From NCBI GenBank assembly GCA_965200235.1, contig OZ241339.1, forward strand, positions 930,001 to 994,000: DNA of 64,000 bases, given 5' to 3'. A program made the position numbers and the translations under genes. The notes under the pieces were generated by a model. It saw only the letters and a program-made list of their open reading frames with translations. It did not search any database and was not told the DNA's origin. This DNA comes from Azotimanducus chitobiosivorans (GTDB lineage: Bacteria; Pseudomonadota; Gammaproteobacteria; Pseudomonadales; Azotimanducaceae). Below, one piece after another: positions 18,268 to 27,351 of this stretch (its first letter is position 1; the number at the start of each line of letters is the position of its first letter).

Positions 18268-19210
18268 TGGCGGGGCCACGCGCTTTGGCGCTTGTCGCGA
18301 GTCGTTCGACCAGCTCGTCAAAACCAATGCCGATGGCGCTGGCGCCATCCGGATACAGGCTCGTCGGCGTCATGCCGGGAAGATTATTGAGTTCCAGCAG
18401 CACCACCTCTCCGCTTGGCGAACGAATAAAGTCGGTGCGGGAAAGGTCCGTGCAGCCAATCGCCGTATGCAGCGCGACCGCCGCATCCTGCATACGCTTG
18501 GCATCCGCCTCGGGAATCGGCGCTGGCACAAGATGCGTGCTCAGCCCTGCGGCATATCGATGCTCGTAGTCGTACCAGGCGCTCTCCGGTGTGCGGATTT
18601 CGATGACGGGGAAAGCGACAGGTTCAGCGCCGTACTCGTCAAGCACGCCGACGGTGAGTTCGGCGCCGTCCATGAAAGGCTCGATCAGGAGCTGGTCATA
18701 CGCACTCACAGCGCTGTCGAGTTCCGCGTGTAAGATCGCCGAAGTCATGTCGTGGAGTAGGCGCACGCCGAGCGCGGAGCCTTGCGTGTCAGGCTTGACG
18801 ACAAGCGAAGTGCCAAGGTGCGCGATCGAATCCCTGCTCATGGCAGCGGTGTCGTCGCCGCGGCGAACGATGAAGTCGTCAGCAACAGGCAGGCGCGCAC
18901 GGCGCGCAACGAGCTTGGTGAGCGATTTGCGGATGGCGGTGGCGCTTGCCGCATGGCCGCTGCCAACGTAGGCATAGCCAAGCACATCGAGAAACGCCTG
19001 CACCGACCCATCTTCGCCCGGCACGCCATGCAGCATCGGCACCACGACCTCGGGCGCGCATGCAGCGAGATCGTCTGCGAGACGCGGGGACAGTTCCAAG
19101 CGTGTGACGTGATGTCCGCGCCGATGAAGGCCGTCAGCGAAGCATTGGCCAGACACACGCGAGACTTCGGCCTCTGGAGAGGGGCCGCCACACACTATCG
19201 CGACGCGCAT
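18257..19210 (-). CDS. ddl: D-alanine--D-alanine ligase
   Basis: Joins two D-Ala for peptidoglycan precursors. 317 residues of ATP-grasp fold: VAIVCGGPSPEAEVSR (family VLxGGxSxE N-terminus), MLHGVPGEDGSVQAFLD, YVGSGHAASATAIRKSLTK, LVVKPDTQGSALGV and the metal-binding end DFIRSPSGEVVLLELNNLPG, then MTPTSLYP. It lies away from the usual mur-fts cluster, so a second ddl may exist in the genome. The small overlap with convergent pyrD leaves no room for a terminator between them. Confidence 0.95.
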   Translation of the reverse strand: MRVAIVCGGPSPEAEVSRVSGQCFADGLHRRGHHVTRLELSPRLADDLAACAPEVVVPMLHGVPGEDGSVQAFLDVLGYAYVGSGHAASATAIRKSLTKLVARRARLPVADDFIVRRGDDTAAMSRDSIAHLGTSLVVKPDTQGSALGVRLLHDMTSAILHAELDSAVSAYDQLLIEPFMDGAELTVGVLDEYGAEPVAFPVIEIRTPESAWYDYEHRYAAGLSTHLVPAPIPEADAKRMQDAAVALHTAIGCTDLSRTDFIRSPSGEVVLLELNNLPGMTPTSLYPDGASAIGIGFDELVERLATSAKARGPAIKW

Positions 19211-19223
19211 GGTTTTAGCAGGC

Positions 19224-21116
19224 TCACAAGTGCTTCACCTCAAGATCGAGCATTGTATCCGCAGGCGTGATCCCGAATGCCTGACACAGGAACTGGTATT
19301 CCGCCTGCAAGGCATGCGCGATGTTCTTTGCGTCTCGGAAGCCATGCCCTTCCTCCGGGTAGAAGACGTAGGCGTGGGCGATGCCTTTCTTGTCGAGCGC
19401 ATCGACCATCATTTGCGATTGATTCGGCGGCACGACGAGATCCTTGCCGCCTTGAAAGAAGATAATCGGACAGGCGAGCCGGTCGCTGTGGTGAATTGGC
19501 GAGCGCGCCAGATACATGCTTTCCGCTGCTGGCCAAGGCCCCACCAGGGAATCGAGATAGCGAGATTCGAATTTGTGCGTGTCCTTGGCGAGCGCCTTCA
19601 GATCGCTGATGCCATACGCGCTTGCCCCGGCTTGAAACGCATCGGTAAAGGTCAATGCGGCCAGCGTGGTGTAGCCGCCGGCGCTGCCGCCCCGTATGGC
19701 GCAGCGCGCTGCATCAATGCGGCCGTCCGCAGCGAGATGTCGAACAAGCGCCTCGCAGTCCTCGACATCGGCGATGCCCCACTGCCCTTCGAGCTTGCGC
19801 CGATACGCCGTTCCGTAGCCGCTGCTGCCGGCGTAGTTGAGGTCCGCCACCGCCCATCCTCTAGATGTGTAGTACTGAATGCGTAGATTCTGTGTTCTAC
19901 GGGCCATGGCGGTCGGTCCGCCGTGCGTCGTCACGAGCAGCGGCGGTCGTTCGTGCGGGTGTGCTACATGGTCCGGGTTGGTGGGTGGATAGAAGAACGC
20001 ATGAGCCGCACCGTTTGACGCGAATACGAGCGCTTCGGGCGTACTTGCGTAGCGAGTGGCGAGCGGCGGGTTCGCGCTTCCTGCGATGACTTCTCGCTCG
20101 CCGGATGGGGACAGCGCATCAATGCGGTTCGGCCAGTCCGGCGCACCGGTGACGCAGAGCAGCCGTCCGCTTGATTCGTGCCAATGCAGACTGTCATAGC
20201 TGCCCGCGTGCGTATCCCATTCAGTGAGGGCGCCATCACCCTTGATGATCACCAAAGACTCTTCGCCTTGTCGAATGCGCCTTGCGATCACGAGGTCGTC
20301 GTTGACGACAGCGAATGTGCTTGCTGCGAACACCCACGGCGGGCCGCCATACTCATCTGGCGCTTCATGGACATTGCAGGTGCCTGCGGCGTCAAAGCTG
20401 TGAACATTCCACTGGCCAGGTTCATCGCTCAAGTAGAAAAGGCGCCTCTCACCCCAATGTGGTTCCATAATGCTCGCACCATTGCCACCAGCGATGATGG
20501 TCACATCCTTGAGCTGCGCTTCCTCGAGTGTGCCAAGGTAGAGCAGGGTGGCATCCCACGGCATATTGGGGTGGTCCCATGCGACAAACGCAAGCTTGTC
20601 GCCGCAAATGCGCGGCGCCGCATAAAAGTCGTGCCTGTCGTGCAGTGTTGTGACTGTGCCGTCCACAAGGTCGAGGGCAATAAGTCGATTGACGACTTCG
20701 CCGTTCACATGGGTTTCGCATACGCCGATGGCGAAGCGAGAGCCATGCACATGGCAGAAGTCGGCGTACCGCTCGGCTTTGCCAGAGTGCGTCACGCGAC
20801 GCGGCGTACTGTCGGCATGTTCAAGCTCATAGAGTTCTTGGTCGCCGAAGTTGACGAAAAAGGCGCCAGCGGGACACACAAAATAGCTGCCGCCGCCATA
20901 CTCGTGTACTCGCGAACGCGCTGAGAAGCCAAGCGGCAAGATCGATTGCCCGTTTCGCACAAGCGTCACCCGACCTTGCTCCTGCGGCCTCGATTCAAGC
21001 CAGAATATATCTTCGCCAAGCGATTGAATTTCATAGTAGTGGACGGCACCGGCGGCGACCGTGCTCGCATCAAGCGGCGATTTCCAGCTTCCCATCGGCG
21101 CACAGATAGGCTTCAT
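19224..21116 (-). CDS. S9-family prolyl oligopeptidase-like serine peptidase
   Basis: 630 residues from ATG 21116; the frame extends to 21161, but that part overlaps the C39 gene and MKPICAPMGSWKSPL fits the family better, with an ATGA overlap. The N-terminal half is a beta-propeller. The C-terminal alpha/beta hydrolase has the nucleophile in IRGGSAGGYTTLAAL (GxSxGG), the Asp in FFQGGKDLVVPPNQS and the His in YPEEGHGFRDAKN. Such enzymes release dipeptides or acyl-amino acids from short peptides. No signal peptide is seen, so it acts in the cytoplasm. Confidence 0.9.
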   Translation of the reverse strand: MKPICAPMGSWKSPLDASTVAAGAVHYYEIQSLGEDIFWLESRPQEQGRVTLVRNGQSILPLGFSARSRVHEYGGGSYFVCPAGAFFVNFGDQELYELEHADSTPRRVTHSGKAERYADFCHVHGSRFAIGVCETHVNGEVVNRLIALDLVDGTVTTLHDRHDFYAAPRICGDKLAFVAWDHPNMPWDATLLYLGTLEEAQLKDVTIIAGGNGASIMEPHWGERRLFYLSDEPGQWNVHSFDAAGTCNVHEAPDEYGGPPWVFAASTFAVVNDDLVIARRIRQGEESLVIIKGDGALTEWDTHAGSYDSLHWHESSGRLLCVTGAPDWPNRIDALSPSGEREVIAGSANPPLATRYASTPEALVFASNGAAHAFFYPPTNPDHVAHPHERPPLLVTTHGGPTAMARRTQNLRIQYYTSRGWAVADLNYAGSSGYGTAYRRKLEGQWGIADVEDCEALVRHLAADGRIDAARCAIRGGSAGGYTTLAALTFTDAFQAGASAYGISDLKALAKDTHKFESRYLDSLVGPWPAAESMYLARSPIHHSDRLACPIIFFQGGKDLVVPPNQSQMMVDALDKKGIAHAYVFYPEEGHGFRDAKNIAHALQAEYQFLCQAFGITPADTMLDLEVKHL

Positions 21117-22045
21117 GCTGTCCTCCTCAACACATAGCCGACGCCGCGCTTGCGAAGCCAAGCGTAGGCAAATTCTTCGCGATCATATTCGCGTGCGACA
21201 TCCTCGTGACAACCAGCGGCTGGATCGTTGACCAACGCGCTGCGCCCGTTCAAGCCGCAGAGCACCACGAGGTGGCCTGCCGTGGCGGGCACGGCACTGC
21301 CGGTGAGCTCGCCTTGACGATAGCGGTTGCTTGTGATGATGGGCGTGCCGCCTTCGATCAGCACTGCCGCCTCATCAAGGGATTGAAAGGTTTCAATGGC
21401 ACCTGTGAATCCGCGTGCGTTAGCGGCGCGGATATTGCGTGGCCAGATACCGTACAGCTTGCGCGTATGGCCGTAGCACTCATCTGTGAATCGCGTGGCT
21501 GCCCGCTCATCGAGTCCCATCACCATCGCGAGGCAAATGGGTGAGCAAATGCGCCTTCGAATCGAAGGCGGTGCTTGCATTTGGCTCAAAGCAGGCACAT
21601 TGATCGCGCCTGCCGATTTCACGCCAGCGCTGATCTTCCGGCTCGAAAAAGCGCGCGTTGCAATGACAGTGAGGGCATCCGCAGGCGCTTCGTGCGCGTA
21701 CAGGCGAAGCTCCAGAAAGCTCACCTCAATGTCCATTGTGGTGACGAAGCAGTCGATGTCGGTATCGACATAGGCGCCATCGGACATGGTTTCGCGGTGC
21801 TCTGGACGCGGCGCCGGCACCGTATCGAGCTGCCAGTGCTTGTCGCCGTTGCGAAAGTACCATGTCGCCGACCAGTTGCATCCCTCGCCGGTGGCGCTGA
21901 AGTTCGGCACGATCAAGCTGTCTTTTGCGAGTGGCGGCAGATCGAATCTTGCCACCTGGTCGGTGCCTTCCCGGCGCCAGTGAATCTGGCCTGAAACCGG
22001 CCGCGGGTAGCGAGTGGCGCCAGTGCTGAATCGTCGCGTGCTCAT
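21113..22045 (-). CDS. C39-like cysteine peptidase family protein
   Basis: 310 residues. The second half has a papain/C39 fold pattern: Cys in RRICSPICLAMVMGL, His in AGHLVVLCGLNG and Asp in LVNDPAAG, in the correct order. The first half (about 130 residues, starting RRFSTGATRYP) is a beta-rich domain seen ahead of the peptidase in related bacterial proteins. There is no signal peptide. Substrate is unknown. It is coupled by ATGA overlaps to both tatD (upstream) and the S9 peptidase (downstream), suggesting a peptide-turnover operon. Confidence 0.75.
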   Translation of the reverse strand: MSTRRFSTGATRYPRPVSGQIHWRREGTDQVARFDLPPLAKDSLIVPNFSATGEGCNWSATWYFRNGDKHWQLDTVPAPRPEHRETMSDGAYVDTDIDCFVTTMDIEVSFLELRLYAHEAPADALTVIATRAFSSRKISAGVKSAGAINVPALSQMQAPPSIRRRICSPICLAMVMGLDERAATRFTDECYGHTRKLYGIWPRNIRAANARGFTGAIETFQSLDEAAVLIEGGTPIITSNRYRQGELTGSAVPATAGHLVVLCGLNGRSALVNDPAAGCHEDVAREYDREEFAYAWLRKRGVGYVLRRTA

Positions 22046-22842
22046 GCTTCGGATTCGCGCGCAAGGAAAAAGAAGCGAGACGCATTCTGTGCCGTCGTGT
22101 GTTTGATCTCAGTTTCGTCGCGGCCTGTGAGTTCGGCCAGTTTCCTGACCACCCAGACGAGGTTTGCAGGCTCGTTCCGATGCGCCCATGGCTTCGGCAT
22201 ATTTCGCGGCATCAGGTAGGGCGCGTCGGTTTCAATCATCAAGCGGTCTTCGGGCACGTCTCCGATCAGCGTCTGTAGGCGCGTGCCGCGGCGCTCATCG
22301 CACAACCATCCGGTAACGCCGATCATGAAGCCGGCATCGAGATAGCGAACAAGATCTTCGCGCGTGCCGGTGAAGCAATGCACAACCGCGCCCACAATGT
22401 TCGACTGGCGGGCGACGAGCATGTCCGCGAGGGCGCCATCGGTGTCGCGTTCATGCACAAACAGAGGTTTTTTGAGTTGCTCTGCCAAGTCGATCTGCGC
22501 GTTGAATACCCGTTGCTGATTCTCGCGGGATGCGAACCCGCGATGATAGTCGAGACCGGTTTCACCGAGTGCGCAGACTTCCGGCGCTTCAGCTTGCCGG
22601 GCTAGCGCCTCCACCCAGTCCGGCAGCGTGCAGACCTCGTCAGCGTGGTGCGGATGCACGCCTGCGGTACACGCGAGCAGACCAGGATACTGTCTCGCCA
22701 GTACAAGCGCCTTTGGATTCTCGTCAAGACTTGTACCAGTCACGATCATGTGACTCATACCCGCATCCAGCGCAGAGTCAATGACCGCCTGCAAGTCGTG
22801 CTCGAAACGCTTGTGGGTGAGATTGGCGCCGATATCAATCAA
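22042..22842 (-). CDS. tatD: TatD-family metal-dependent hydrolase
   Basis: 266-residue TIM-barrel hydrolase. Metal ligands and signatures are present: IDIGANLTH, AGVHPHHADEV, CALGETGLDYHRGF, VHERDTDGALADML, VVHCFTG and the final LMIETDAPYLMPRNM. LMPRNMP plus GANLTH points to TatD rather than YcfH. TatD proteins are 3'-5' exonucleases with roles in DNA repair and quality control. The start must be TTG (22842), giving IDIGANL right at the N-terminus. The C39 gene follows with a 4-bp overlap. Confidence 0.9.
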   Translation of the reverse strand: MIDIGANLTHKRFEHDLQAVIDSALDAGMSHMIVTGTSLDENPKALVLARQYPGLLACTAGVHPHHADEVCTLPDWVEALARQAEAPEVCALGETGLDYHRGFASRENQQRVFNAQIDLAEQLKKPLFVHERDTDGALADMLVARQSNIVGAVVHCFTGTREDLVRYLDAGFMIGVTGWLCDERRGTRLQTLIGDVPEDRLMIETDAPYLMPRNMPKPWAHRNEPANLVWVVRKLAELTGRDETEIKHTTAQNASRFFFLARESEA

Positions 22843-22958
22843 ATGGCGGCTCCGCCTTGTGCGCGATCGGTCATGCTGCTACGCACGGGATTGCCGAGGT
22901 TGGTGCGGACGACTTGCGGGCCGGCAGCGAAGGGTGCCGAATGCCTTGGCATGCGGCC

Positions 22959-24965
22959 TCATTGCGGATTGGCGCGCATCGCAATCGCAGTGCCCGCATT
23001 CAAGCCACGCCCGAAGGCGATCTCGCTTTCGTTCAGAAACGGCGCGTCAAGCTCAAGCTTCCATGCGTAGATGGCGCTAAAGGACAAGACAAGCTTGACG
23101 TATTCTCGCGTCTCCGAGAAACGGATGGATTCGATAAATAGATCAAGCGGTTGATCGCCGTAGGCCCTGAGCCATTTTCGGAGATTGCCGGGGCCGCCGT
23201 TATAGGCAGCCGCTGCAAGTGCGCGATTGCCATTGCCGTCGGCGAGTCGGTCGGAGAGATACCTGCTGCCAAGGGCGATATTGAGTTCAGGCTGGTACAG
23301 GTCTGTGCTGCGCGGCTGCGACAGCCCAAGCTGCCGTGCGACCGAGCGCGCGGTGCCCGGCATCAACTGCATGAGACCGCGCGCGCCTGCCGAAGACCGG
23401 GCGTTGACCCGAAACAGACTTTCTTGTCGTGTAAGGCCCATGAGCAGAGGCAGCGGCACGCCCGTTCGCGTTGCGGCCTGCCGGTACAGGTGCTCATAAG
23501 CGAGCGGGAAGCGAAGGTCTAGGTCGTCCTGCGCTCGTCCGCGCATGGCATTGATCATGGCATCGCTAATCCAGCCCATATCCCACACGCGCTTCAAGAG
23601 GATGCGGGCATCGGCGGCTGCGAGGTGCTCGGATACATGTGCGAGTTCGCGCCTTGCGCTCGACTCCTCGCCCAAGTAATAGAGGTCGATCACCCTCATG
23701 GCTGCTGGCTGCGCTTGCAAGCGCACAAGCTCTGCCTCCCCAAGCGTGATCGGCTGATGGCCGTAGCTTGGCGGCCGCTCAAGCCGCATGGCCATCAAGA
23801 ATCCGTAGTAGCCACGCTCTCCAGCAAGCGCATCGGCGGCCTCAACAGCGATTTGACGGTCTTCTGGCGGTAGTGCGCGGTGATGCTCGGCGGCGAGCCA
23901 CAGCCAGTAGCGCCAAGTGTCGATACCAAGCAGGTCGGGCGAAGCGTCGGCGAGACGGTTGAATGCTGCCTTCCATTCGCCTTGGCGCATCATGGACAGG
24001 ACGACTTCGCGAAACAGGTGCGCATCGGCAATGTCGGGCAGTTCCTTGGCGGGCGCCAGCAACGAAGTCCGATCAAGGCGCGCTAGTTCTTTGAGCAGCG
24101 CTCTTTCTGTGCGCTCGGTTTCTTCATCGCTGAAGTCATGCGATGCCTTGTACTGCTTCCACAGTGACACAGCGGTTTCGGGGTTGCTCGATACCATCCT
24201 GCCGAGGCCATGCATGATGACGCGCCTTGTTGCGAGGGTGTTGCGCGCATATCTTGACGTGGTGGACAAGCGCGATGGTCGCTGATGCACGCGCGCGAGT
24301 TCTTCGGCCATGGCTTTGCCGTCTGCTGCGACAAATCGCATCAGATAGTTGCCGAGGCCACGCTGCCCGTTGGCATGGACAAGCGACATGCGGTCCCACA
24401 CTTCGGCTTGCGTGTAGCGCTTCTTCGCCAGCCACACATCAAAGACCGGATCACATTCTTCATGTTGCGATCGGCCAACCACCCACAGGCGCGGCACCTC
24501 TTCAAACGCCTTGTCGCGCTGCCCAGAATTGTAGAGCGCCCGCAGATACGCGCATTGCATTTCGGCGCTGCGCTGCGGCTCGTAGTAGCGGGCGAGGGTC
24601 TCCCAGTCCCCGCGCCTACGCAGATGAGCGAGCCATTCGTTGAAGAGTTGTTCGGCGAACAGCGATGGGCGATGCGCCTCGCGAAAGGCAAGAATCTCCT
24701 CGGCCGAATATTTGCTGAAATTGCGGCGTATCTTGCGCTGCTCGAGCATGGCTGCAAGCGGATGCCCGGCAAGAGCGTTCAGCTTTTCTTCAAATGCGCT
24801 GAAGCGCCTGCGATTGAAGTCAGCGACCGCGGCTTCGTAGGTTGCGCGCGCTTGTGCAGCGTCGCCAGCATAGGCGTTTGCCCGTTCCGCGCAGATGCTG
24901 GCGAGGAGAACGGAAAAGCACAAAACGAGAGAGGCTTGAAAGGCGCAGCGGAGCACGAAATTCAT
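22959..24965 (-). CDS. slt: Soluble lytic murein transglycosylase (Slt70-like)
   Basis: 668 residues from ATG 24965, where MNFVLRCAFQASLVLCFSVL begins a signal peptide cut after ERANA; an upstream ATG (25013) would bury it. A long alpha-superhelical doughnut domain precedes the catalytic domain: VPLPLLMGLTRQESLFRVNA with the catalytic Glu in RQES, then SSAGARGLMQLMPGTAR and AAAYNGGPGNLRKWL. It cleaves peptidoglycan strands in the periplasm, leaving 1,6-anhydro ends. About 116 bp with no clear gene separate it from tatD. Confidence 0.95.
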   Translation of the reverse strand: MNFVLRCAFQASLVLCFSVLLASICAERANAYAGDAAQARATYEAAVADFNRRRFSAFEEKLNALAGHPLAAMLEQRKIRRNFSKYSAEEILAFREAHRPSLFAEQLFNEWLAHLRRRGDWETLARYYEPQRSAEMQCAYLRALYNSGQRDKAFEEVPRLWVVGRSQHEECDPVFDVWLAKKRYTQAEVWDRMSLVHANGQRGLGNYLMRFVAADGKAMAEELARVHQRPSRLSTTSRYARNTLATRRVIMHGLGRMVSSNPETAVSLWKQYKASHDFSDEETERTERALLKELARLDRTSLLAPAKELPDIADAHLFREVVLSMMRQGEWKAAFNRLADASPDLLGIDTWRYWLWLAAEHHRALPPEDRQIAVEAADALAGERGYYGFLMAMRLERPPSYGHQPITLGEAELVRLQAQPAAMRVIDLYYLGEESSARRELAHVSEHLAAADARILLKRVWDMGWISDAMINAMRGRAQDDLDLRFPLAYEHLYRQAATRTGVPLPLLMGLTRQESLFRVNARSSAGARGLMQLMPGTARSVARQLGLSQPRSTDLYQPELNIALGSRYLSDRLADGNGNRALAAAAYNGGPGNLRKWLRAYGDQPLDLFIESIRFSETREYVKLVLSFSAIYAWKLELDAPFLNESEIAFGRGLNAGTAIAMRANPQ

Positions 24966-25009
24966 ATGTGGTGTGTTCTCATGAAATCTGATATCGGAAT
25001 GGTTGGTGT

Positions 25010-25459
25010 TCACCGATCTGGCACACGCACAGCCAGCACATCGCAGTTGGCGCCGTGCAGCACGCTTGTCGATTGCGAGCCGAACAGCAGCGCGATGCCG
25101 TGTCGCCCATGGGTGCCGACAACGATCAGGTCTGCTTCGAGCGTGTCCGCTGCCTTGTGAATCTCGGCTTCGGGGGTGCCGAACACAAGATGACGACAGT
25201 GTTCCGCGATAGCGAAATCGCCAGCGAGGTCACCAAGATGCGCTGTCGCTTGGTCGTGAATCTGATCCTGTACGGATGACAGGTCGATTGAAATCTCGCC
25301 GCCGTAATTGAGGCTAAACGGTTCGATCACATGAATGATGTGCAATTCGGCATGGCAGGCGTCGGCAATCATGCGCGCCCGCGCTGCGACGAGTCTTGCG
25401 TCTTCGGCGAGATCAGAGGCAAGAAGAATTCGCTTGAGATCAGGCACGCGCCCTGTCAT
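25010..25459 (-). CDS. Universal stress protein (UspA family)
   Basis: 149 residues. KRILLASDLAEDARLVAARA begins the fold, and VVGTHGRHGIALLFGSQSTS is the ATP-binding G-2x-G-9x-G-S/T signature, so this is probably an ATP-binding UspA-type protein. VLHGANCDVLAVRV closes it. Usp proteins help survival under stress and growth arrest. It lies 44 bp upstream of slt on the same strand, and 87 bp from the divergent gene at 25547. Confidence 0.9.
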   Translation of the reverse strand: MTGRVPDLKRILLASDLAEDARLVAARARMIADACHAELHIIHVIEPFSLNYGGEISIDLSSVQDQIHDQATAHLGDLAGDFAIAEHCRHLVFGTPEAEIHKAADTLEADLIVVGTHGRHGIALLFGSQSTSVLHGANCDVLAVRVPDR

Positions 25460-25546
25460 TTTTGCCTGTCATCCTTGATTGCGACGAGCATGAGACGATA
25501 TTGTGACAGAGGTACACGCAGCTTTCATCAACGTTGATTTCATATC

Positions 25547-26014
25547 ATGATCTGGGCGCTCATTTGTCTGTTGTTCATCGCGGCCTTCGGGCCGATTCTC
25601 TGGCTGATGCCCGGGGAGCGCGAGCGGCGACTCTCGAAACTGCGCCTGAGGGCGAGGCAGCGCGGATTGGTGGTCGAGATTGCCCGTATCGAAGATACGA
25701 GTCCGCGTGCAGAAGATCGGGTGTCGAGCGGCGGCATCCTCAAGCGCCCGGTGATCAAATGCGCCGCCTATCGGCTGCACGCGCCGCCATCAACTTCGCC
25801 GCTTCCACCGTTTCATGTGCCTCGCGATGACCCGCAAGCAGCAGCGAGACTTGGCGACTGCCATGGTGCGCTTCCCAAAGACTGGCTGGCGGTCGAGCGT
25901 GACCAGCATGGGGCGACGCTGTATTGGCGTGAGCAGATCGATGACCGCACCCTCGACGAAGTGGTCGACAGTATCGCTGCAACGCTCCGTAGCTTGACGC
26001 AGCCTACCCCGTGA
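25547..26014 (+). CDS. Single-helix membrane-anchored protein of unknown function
   Basis: 155 residues. The N-terminus is one transmembrane helix (MIWALICLLFIAAFGPILWL) followed by positive residues (RERRLSKLRLRARQRG), so the rest is cytoplasmic. The soluble part has LVVEIARIED, a Pro-rich middle and DWLAVERDQHGATLYWREQ. I recognise no domain. The predicted topology is like small envelope proteins of gammaproteobacteria annotated only as hypothetical. It precedes the DsbA-like isomerase by 45 bp and may be co-transcribed with it. Confidence 0.7.
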   Translation: MIWALICLLFIAAFGPILWLMPGERERRLSKLRLRARQRGLVVEIARIEDTSPRAEDRVSSGGILKRPVIKCAAYRLHAPPSTSPLPPFHVPRDDPQAAARLGDCHGALPKDWLAVERDQHGATLYWREQIDDRTLDEVVDSIAATLRSLTQPTP

Positions 26015-26059
26015 AGAGACCTGCAACGGCGAACACGAACAAAGTTTTTGGAGGAACTT

Positions 26060-26668
26060 ATGCCATCGCGTCCCATCGTCAAAGCCTATTTCGACTACAA
26101 GAGCCCCTATGCCTACATTGCATTCGAGCCCGCCTTGGAACTTATATCGGAACATGACATTGAGCTTCGCTGGATGCCTTACCTCTTGCGGATCAAAGGC
26201 AAGGGCGAACGCAGCATCTACTCTGAATGGAAGGTGCGCTATTCCTATCAAGATGCGCGCAGGCTGGCCAACCGCCGCGGCGGAGTTCTCATCCGCGGAC
26301 CGCGCAAGGTCTACGATTCCACAGCGTCGCTTCTTGGCGGTCTCTATGCTGCAGAGCAGGGCGCATTCGTGAAGTACAGCCGTGAGGTGTTCGCCCGTTT
26401 CTTTGAGCATCGCCTCGAAATCGACAGCATGGAAGAGGTCACTGCCCTCATCGAAGAGCTCGGTTTCAACGCGCACGCATTCGCTGAGTTTGCCGTGACG
26501 CGCGGTGCGAAGCTGCTTGACGAGGCGATCAAATCAGGCGAGGAAGATCACGTATTCGGCGTCCCGACTTTTGTATTCGAAGGCGAGCAATTCTGGGGCG
26601 GCGATCGTATCTGGCTACTTAAGGAGCGTCTTCAGGCGCATAGCACCAGTGCCAAGGCTCATACATGA
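26060..26668 (+). CDS. 2-hydroxychromene-2-carboxylate isomerase-like (DsbA fold)
   Basis: 202 residues. The thioredoxin-like/DsbA fold of the HCCA isomerase group is shown by KAYFDYKSPYAYIAFEPA, with Ser in the SPY active-site position instead of the Cys pair of DsbA. FGVPTFVFEGEQFWGGDRI is the cis-Pro and C-terminal signature. Family members isomerise ring-cleavage products with glutathione, or act as GST-kappa-like enzymes; the substrate here is unknown. GGAGG 5 bp before ATG 26060 fixes the start; a TTG at 26048 is too early. The 3' end overlaps the convergent carboxypeptidase gene by 50 bp. Confidence 0.85.
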   Translation: MPSRPIVKAYFDYKSPYAYIAFEPALELISEHDIELRWMPYLLRIKGKGERSIYSEWKVRYSYQDARRLANRRGGVLIRGPRKVYDSTASLLGGLYAAEQGAFVKYSREVFARFFEHRLEIDSMEEVTALIEELGFNAHAFAEFAVTRGAKLLDEAIKSGEEDHVFGVPTFVFEGEQFWGGDRIWLLKERLQAHSTSAKAHT

Positions 26669-27242
26669 TGCCGTGCGGATTGCCACGCGGGTAGCTCAAT
26701 GAAAAGCCAAATATTTCAGCGTTTTGCATCAGCCATTGAAACGTTTCAGTGCGTTCAAATTCGACCTCGAGCACCGCGCATCCGGCGCAACTGACATCGA
26801 TCGCACGCCCGCTCTGATGTTCGCTGTGACCAGGTGCCGCCACAGCTTGAAGCGCCTCGGCAATGCTCTCGCCGCGATCGAGTTTTCGGCGCAGCAGACT
26901 GGCTTGATACGCCGGCGGCCTGAAGGCTGAGACAAGCAATAGACTGACGCCATCGCGTGTTGCGGCGCTCTGCATCCGCCGCCATGCGTCGGCTGCCTGC
27001 GGTGTGAGACGCTGCTCGCGCCCGTACATGTCCTTGCCCACCGAGACGAGCGACAGGGGCGGATCTTGCGCTGGCAACCCACTTTGCTCAGCATAATCCG
27101 AAGGTATCCCGAGCTCGTCGTGCAGGCGTCTGATCTCGACATCCTCAATATCAATGTCAGCGATGTCAATGTCAACCCTCGCGTCAAGTGGGCGGCTCAG
27201 GACCAACACGCTCAATAAGAGTGCAAATACCGCCAATCGCAT
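26619..27242 (-). CDS. VanY/M15B-type D-alanyl-D-alanine carboxypeptidase
   Basis: 207 residues from ATG 27242 (MRLAVFALLLSVLVLS signal peptide); the frame opens at 27269 with MLCFLVRHF. The zinc carboxypeptidase motif GHSEHQSGRAIDV and the late EPWHWCYAP with the zinc-binding His are intact, as is LLVSAFRPPAYQ. The enzyme would trim terminal D-Ala from peptidoglycan peptides in the periplasm. Its C-terminal motif lies inside the overlap with the convergent isomerase gene, so both reading frames are constrained there. Confidence 0.9.
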   Translation of the reverse strand: MRLAVFALLLSVLVLSRPLDARVDIDIADIDIEDVEIRRLHDELGIPSDYAEQSGLPAQDPPLSLVSVGKDMYGREQRLTPQAADAWRRMQSAATRDGVSLLLVSAFRPPAYQASLLRRKLDRGESIAEALQAVAAPGHSEHQSGRAIDVSCAGCAVLEVEFERTETFQWLMQNAEIFGFSLSYPRGNPHGIMYEPWHWCYAPEDAP

Positions 27243-27351
27243 GAAATGTCTCACAAGAAAGCAAAGCAATGGCTGAAATTGTAGCGTTTGTCTTGCGGTC
27301 TTGGCCGATTACTCCTAGAGTGTGCGCTGCAATACCAAGAGAACACCCCCC

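Noticed and set aside
27243..27351. LexA box before recA
   Set aside because: No CTG-N10-CAG with a sensible middle was found; calling one would be a guess.
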